From: Larix kaempferi
Taxonomy: Eukaryota; Streptophyta; Pinopsida; Pinales; Pinaceae
DNA length: 64,000 nucleotides
Direction: 5' to 3'
Assembly (NCBI GenBank): GCA_027924585.1
Contig: BSBM01000763.1
Span: 1,717,925-1,781,924 of the forward strand
In this document: in pieces, positions 57,601 through 64,000 of the stretch
How positions within the stretch are numbered: position 1 is the stretch's first letter
Layout: every line of letters starts with the position of its first letter
Translations under genes and position numbers: made by a program
The notes under the pieces: generated by a model
What the model was told of the DNA's origin: nothing
Database searches by the model: none
What the model saw: the letters and a program-made list of their open reading frames with translations, nothing else

Positions 57601-60600
57601 TAGCCAAACGGTTAGCAACATTTAGCAATAAATTTCAAATCTGATTGTTCCACCAAACGGTTAGCAACATTTAGCAATAAATTTCAAATCTGATTGTTCC
57701 ATAACCAATCAATGTCATTAATAATTAAATTCAATATGAATTTGCAATTCTGTCTACTACAGAAGTTGATTTGCTTAGCAATGAGGCTATCCTCATATTG
57801 GTTTGGCTCTCGTAAGTGGTATCACTCTGTCCATTATGGTTTTACACTGGTTACCATACATGAAAATCCACCTACAACATGTCCTCCTGCTCATAACCTT
57901 TGGCTTCTGCACATGGTAGATCCTGGTCTTTACTATGGACTTATCCTTATTGCCATACGCAAGACTTTTCTACCTGAAAACTGAAACTTCAATCAGCCAA
58001 ACACGTTGTGAGTATCTATGCATATAACCCTTTCATTGCTACAACAGTCCATTGAAGTGATCTCATAATTATAACACTCAATAATTCAAACACCTTCAGC
58101 TGTTAACATTTGAAATGCAATGAATATATTTTATATATGCATCGTTATCATAATAAAATTGCAAGGACACGGGTACACTATTCATGCAATTTAAATAAAC
58201 TGTAAATACTCATTACTTTAGATCCATATTCTTTTTATGCAACTTTGTCCTTCCAACAGAGCACTCTGGTAGCCCATCAACATGTCTACCTTCTTCATGC
58301 AATCATTCTCCTGCATTCATAGCAGCTCATGAAATGGTCTCAGTATTAACAATAGTTCACCATTTCATCTATATCTAATTGCATTGAAACATATATATAT
58401 CACAATCATGCATTCACACAATGCATCTCAACTTGTGCACCCCACACATATGCATGCACATTCACCACATTTACATAATATTTTGATGTGCATTCACTTA
58501 ACGCATAACTCCTCAATACAACCTTGCATTAATCATGAATACGATGCATTCCATCATATTATGGCCTAACCATGACTATTTCATATGACATACACTACAA
58601 CATGACCATAAGTAATCATTTGCTTGGGTTGTTAAACTCACGACCAACATACACAAATGGCATGATATAATTCATATGAATGCATTGAGATTTCTAAGCA
58701 ATTATAGGGTGTAAGGATCATTGCCTTCACTTACCCACACCTCACCATACTCGGTAGGTTAACATTCCATTCGGGCACTCAATACCACATGCAAACCAAA
58801 TCAACATAGTTTAAGCATAGTTGAAGGGATCTTACCAAATCCTCTTTCAACATTCATGCAATTAAGCACCCATAACCATTACTTGCATGGCTGTCATTAA
58901 CATCACTTGATGTTACCTGATCAGTTGGCCTCTTACCAAGGCTACACAGTTCTTTTTCCAACCTCATGATCACAGATTGGTTGCACCATCCTTTCTTCAT
59001 AAGGTCGTTGGTCATGTGCAACAATGTCATCAACTTCTTTAGCCATGCTTCAATTGTATTTTGTCCTACAACCAATGCAGACACAACTAATTATTAGCAA
59101 CCACCATAATTATCTCAAGTGGCTCATTGCACATGTAAAACCTCACTATTTTACCAATATGCAATATCCTATTCATGCACAAACATTTTCACATGCACTG
59201 TGCAATGTTTATTAATGTTCCATCTGGTGCATATGCATTTCATCTATGTAATCTCTTGCATTTTCAACATTCTTATGCCATAGTTGGTCCCACGACAACA
59301 AAATCTCAAAATCTATGTAATCTCTTGCTCTCCACGACAACAAAATAGGGGTTAAGGAATTCTCCCTTTCCAATCCCTCATCGTAGCATGGAATCCCTCT
59401 TCCATTCATAGTTGGTCCGATTTCCTTCCAGTCATGCAATTCTAGAAATTGCCCATATTGACAACAATTTTTTTGTCAAAATAGCTACTGGCACTCTTCT
59501 GCACCAAATATCTATGATATATATGGACCTCATTCAAATTATGGTCATGCATCCCTGTTCTTTTTTGGATAAGCTTTCCAACGCCTATCCCCGTTCTCCA
59601 TTCCGTTCTAGGACATGGAATTTACATTCTTTCAAAAATGCAATTTTGCCCAAATTCTGCACTTTTACACAGCTGCAATTTATTCTGAAAAGGCCTACTT
59701 CAATTGCTTGTAGAAGCAAATTGGGAAGAATCATGAAAACTTATCTACCGGGCGAAGGTAGTCCATTATACAAGAAACACTCAGCAACCTTCAGATCCCT
59801 ATTCGATGCACTAGTCCACTTATATAAAATTTGGGGTTTGGCTACTTTTAACTTTTCACTTTTCCCCCAAAATCTCAAAATTTGGCCAAAAATGGCTATC
59901 TCCCAATCTATGCATTTCTGGAAAATCTCCGTCTAACGAAAATCGTCTGTATTAATGAGAAGATGAAATGTATAGTTCAGTAAAATTTTTGATTCCAACA
60001 TCTAGGGTCACTTTTCCTGTCCACAAGCTTTTCTAAATCCCGAAAAAGTGTCCTGGAACAATGCTTTTTGGGCTTCTTGCTCACCTTGACTCCACATCCT
60101 TTGGAGTTCGGCTCCAAGATTCCAAACTTAACACTGTGCCTTCTCCATGGCCACGCCATATCAATTTTAGTTCAATCCAACCTTCCGTCAAGCCTTGGGA
60201 CACTGTCTTACAAAAGTCACTATTCTCCATTTTCTGTCAAATTGGAGCATAATGAGTTCGGGACCCTCTCTGGTTCTTTCATGGCTTTCATTAATGGCCT
60301 CCGAGCCTCATAGGAATCATCCCATTCTGAGCTCGACTGTTCCTTCTACCCCAAAATCAAGTTTTGGGCTCTATACTCTTTTTTTTTTGCTCCTCCGATC
60401 GCTGGTCGCGGCTCAACCTCTGCGACCGTCGCTGGTCTTAACTTTAACTTCACCGACCTTGTCGCTGGATTTAACCCTAAAATTGTCATCGCATCGTAGG
60501 TTTTAGCCTTAACTTCTGCGGACCGTTTCGCCAGTGTCACCGTCGATCGTCGCAGGTTTTAACCCTAACTTCTACGACTGTTTCGACGGTTCTGGCCTTA

Positions 60601-61108
60601 TCTCCGCCGCCCACAAGCTTTCGTCGCGTCGCAAATTTTAACTTAATTTCCGTCGACCGTTGTAGATTTTAAGCTAAAATCGCCGATCGCGGTCGTAGAT
60701 TTTAAGCCTAAAATAGCCAACCGCATCGCAGCTTTTAAGCCTAAAATTGCCGCCGCGTCGCAACTTTTAAGCCTAAAATCACCGCCGCGTCGCAACTTTT
60801 AAGCCTAAAATTGCCGCTGCATCGCAACTTTTAAGCCTAAAATCGCTGCCTGTGTCGCAACATTTAAGCTTAAAATCGCCGCCTGTGTCACAGCATTTAA
60901 GCTTAAAATCGCTGCTTGTTTCGGCGTTTTTCTGGCTTATCTTTTGCCGACAGAGTCTTTGGCAGAAACTCATAAAACACTTAGAAAATTTTGAAAATTG
61001 AAATTTTTCTTAATGATCAAGTGCTGAGCAGGAAGCATACTTACCTCTTCACTGTGATAGGTAGCCCATGAAACCCCAATGCTGCAACTAGGAGCTCTGA
61101 TACCATTC
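54640..61108 (-). mobile_element. Second copy of the M internal region
   Basis: It is collinear with 40060-46528, including the 41-bp array, the 49-bp duplication, the minisatellite and the primer site (61093-61105). Differences are mostly one-base indels. No coding region is recognised. Confidence 0.8.
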
Positions 61109-62484
61109 TGTCACAAACCCTCCCGTGGACCCAATTCAGGGAAGGGAATATGATACCATTCTCTAGGGCTGTTCATAAATCCCATCCCATTCATTAGATT
61201 CACAGCCATAGAATAAAAGTGTGTAGATGCAAATCAAACAAATATGCACAACGGAATTAAAAAATCATCCACACACATATCATATGCATACAGCATATCG
61301 AAAACAATAATCAATTTAAACATTTCAAAAGTAAATACATAGACAGAAAAACACTTATCTTCATTGAGCAATTGTCCCAAACAACTAGCTATGTCGCTGC
61401 AATGTTCCGCCCCACCATAGGCCAGTTGTGTTCATCAATTCTCTCAACACAACTGCCACCCCGAGCTGGGCATGATTCTTACAAGGAAAATGGGACATTC
61501 ATACTCATACATAACCCAATAATCACTGCATCTAAGCCAAGCCAGTCCACAGCTGGGTTTATCAGGCTAAATATGAACCTTGGATGCTTGCACTCAAGAT
61601 CAAGCCAATACAATGGATACCCATCCCAACCCCAACCTTCTCTTACACACAACAACTCAAAAAAAACTGGGCATGGATACACATTTCCAACAATGGGATT
61701 TACAAACAGGATGGCCATGGGTTTTTCCCCAAATTGTGGCTCACCCAAACGAACTATAAAAAGAGAAATTCGTCCCCAGGGAGAAACCCGATTTCTTCCA
61801 CAAGTTATGAGCGTTTCAAATGGCCAAAATAGCCTCATTGCAACCCCAAATCGATCTGTTCTCTTCCCCATTGGTAACCAAAACAAAAACGCCCTTCCCA
61901 GCTTGAAAGATGAAGGAAAACAAAGGAAATCTATGGAGAAAAAACGCCCAGGTAGCTCCAAACTCGGGGGAGAGCAAAACTGATTCATGGGTAATGGCTT
62001 GGGGAGCAATTCATGGCTCTTTTCTTGCCAAGGAAGCCAAACATGTTTTTCCATGAAGGGTGGCTTGTCCATATTCAAATTTGGACAGCCATACCTCTCC
62101 ATTCCTAAGGCATTAACTACCTCAACCAACTCTTGGAGAAATTAATGAATGGGTACGAAAGTCAATATGGGTAGTTGAGAGTTTGATGGGTTCTCTCATT
62201 GACGCTTGGCTTGACTTGATTGGCTCCAAGGGTTTGAATATTTCCCTCCCAATTCCTTGTAAGATCATGCCCCCATCTCTTGTTGCATTGCATAGCTAGT
62301 TGTGGGTATTTGATTAAAATGCATATTTACATGATATTTGAAATTCCAACGTGCTGGCTAGCATGTAAACCGTATGCATCACTAAATCGATGGCGGGGCC
62401 TTGGCCTTGAGCTCCTCACCACGATTTATAACAATATTACTCATTTACATTTTAATGCAATGGGGTCAAAATCAGGATATTACA
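61109..62484 (-). mobile_element. Second copy of M LTR B
   Basis: It corresponds to 46529-47908, with several one-base gaps (for example TCTTGGGAG to TCTTGGAG, GTGCCTGG to GTGCTGG). Confidence 0.82.
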
Positions 62485-64000
62485 CATCCTGACTTCTTAG
62501 GTCCAATTTTTACTTAAACATGAGGATTAAGATGTCATAAACAAGGGAATGAGCCTAATTAAGTGCTTAGTTTGTTTTAAATTAACTCCAGTGTACTTAT
62601 AGTATAAAAATAGATGAAATTAACTTTGAAATAAAATTCTAAAACTTCTTGAAAAATAAATTAAGGAATTTAAATATAAAAGAGGGGTTCCCATCTTTTC
62701 CTAACAAAATGTGGGATCTTTGTGGCTACAACAAGTGGTGGGTCCACTAGGAAGAACGAGTTATCTCTCTCTGGTCAACGACGATACATGAGTTTTTTGA
62801 TTTTCATAAAATTTGAAACTCATGACATACTTGATATCCATCTGTAGAGAATAAATCCATGAACTTTTCATATAAGGTTTCCAGCTTATAAAGAAACAAC
62901 CATCTTTCCCGGTAGGCCTTTATTCATCATTTTAAAAAGTAATCCAAGTACGAAAAATGAATTCAAGTATTAGAGAGTTACCTTTGTTAGGAATGGTCAA
63001 GACAATAGAATGAATGAATAATACCAAGTTGGATTAGAATATAATCCCAATATCACATGCATTGCCTCTACTGCCAGCAGGTGTCTATAGCCTCGACAGG
63101 GTTTCCTTTTAACCCAATCTAGCTGCTTTGATTCCATCCGTTATATATAGATGCATAGTTTTAAGACCTTGTTGAGAAACTAAGCTTTATAGGAGTTAAC
63201 TAAAGGTCACTCTCCTGGATTGGTGACTAGTTGATGACAACATCATTCACAAAGACTTACAAAAGTGAGCAAGCCGGAATCGTGATGAGACCTCATGTCC
63301 CTCAACCCTTAATTTGAGAGCCATAACCTTGTCTTGGTAACCAACCAATGGTAATGTCAGTCCATAAGAATCCGATGATCATAATAGGTCAGCTCATAAT
63401 GAGACCTCCTATCCTTAAGTTAACACTTTAGGCTTTATTTTATCATAATTTCTAAGGAATGAAATGTAGGCCACTACCCTGACTTGGTGATTAGATAATG
63501 GTAATGTCATTCACAAGTACCTACACAGATGAGAAAGTCGGCTCATGATGAGACCTCTTGTCTCTCAGCCTTGCAGCTGAGAGCCACTACCCCGGATTGG
63601 TAACCATATATGGTAATGCCATCCTATAGACACCTATGATCATAATAGGTTGGCTCATAATGAGACCCCCTATCCTACAACTAACCCCTTAGAATTGATT
63701 TATTGTAAAGAACTATGTTTTTATTAGTCTCATAAGAGATTACTTAATGGATGGGAAATCATGACTAGAGGCTACTTAAGAGAGAGGGATGATGTAAAGG
63801 AGTTTCATGTTTACAACTTGTCAATGTTTAGCATCCATATGGTGTCAAGGGAATTCCTTTAAAAGAAAACTCAATATCTACTTGAATCCAATCAAATTTA
63901 AATTTTACTTATAATGAGAAATGGCCTCGAGAGGTTTGAAAATCAATAACTTGGTAAAGATAATTCTGAATTCCATGAGAGGAATGATGCACAGATTGAG
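62485..64000 (+). other. Second copy of the noncoding region, incomplete
   Basis: It corresponds to 47909-49410 and includes the 260-bp repeat pair at about 63200-63700. No gene is seen. Confidence 0.75.

Larger units (their letters stand above)
49885..64000 (+). repeat. Second copy of the 14.6-kb tandem duplication, cut by window end
   Basis: It is collinear with 35287-49410. From 49885 to about 52260 there are only a few differences. From about 52277 on, single-base insertions or deletions occur every one to two hundred bases, with few substitutions, for example CAGGGGTCC/CAGGGGGTCC and GGCAAAACTG/GGCAAACTG. The missing last part would contain the integrase fragment. Confidence 0.93.

Overview
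This window is plant nuclear DNA made almost entirely of nested LTR retrotransposons plus one LINE. I see no host gene, rRNA or tRNA gene, or CRISPR array. The evidence for a plant is: chromovirus and non-chromovirus Ty3/gypsy elements, an L1-type LINE whose ORF1 has the plant DUF4283/CCHC layout, initiator-tRNA-Met and tRNA-Asp-like primer sites, and long AT-rich LTRs. A seed plant, probably an angiosperm with a repeat-rich genome, fits best; I cannot name the species. I use the working names E0, G1, L1, G2 and M.

Layout. (1) E0, + strand, 1-6940: a Tat-like gypsy element cut by the window edge. It has a long gag-protease frame (3-3719) ending just after the lead-in to reverse transcriptase, a 2.6-kb noncoding 3' region with several tandem repeats, a polypurine tract (PPT), and the start of a 3' LTR with a good TATA box. 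(2) G1, + strand, 6941-38441: a chromovirus with LTR, tRNA-Met primer site at 8822, gag-pol at 31080-35591 and a 2.8-kb 3' LTR. Its coding frame holds eight in-frame stops and no frameshift. The long gap between primer site and gag is explained partly by two insertions: L1 (10887-17086, minus, exact 17-bp target duplication) and G2 (17468-30724, minus, 5-bp duplication TTGAT). (3) G2, 13.26 kb, is the youngest element, with two LTRs of 1554 bp that differ at only about six positions by eye. It carries a short ORF1, a 2018-aa gag-pol with five zinc knuckles and an extra gag-like region between protease and RT, and an env-position ORF3 encoding a nuclear-looking coiled-coil protein rather than an obvious envelope. 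(4) M, minus strand, 38549-47908: a large LTR element with no recognisable gag or pol, whose 3' LTR is itself followed by a second primer site and leader (a chained element). (5) 47909-49884: noncoding repeats ending in a gypsy integrase tail on the minus strand. (6) 49885-64000: a near-identical second copy of 35287-49884, cut by the window end.

Relative age, inferred from nesting and LTR divergence: M and G1 are old, L1 and G2 inserted into G1, and G2 is recent. The 14.6-kb repeat unit differs between copies mainly by single-base insertions and deletions. That pattern is more like consensus error or misassembly than natural divergence, so the duplication needs independent support. The most unusual biology is the coding organisation of G2.
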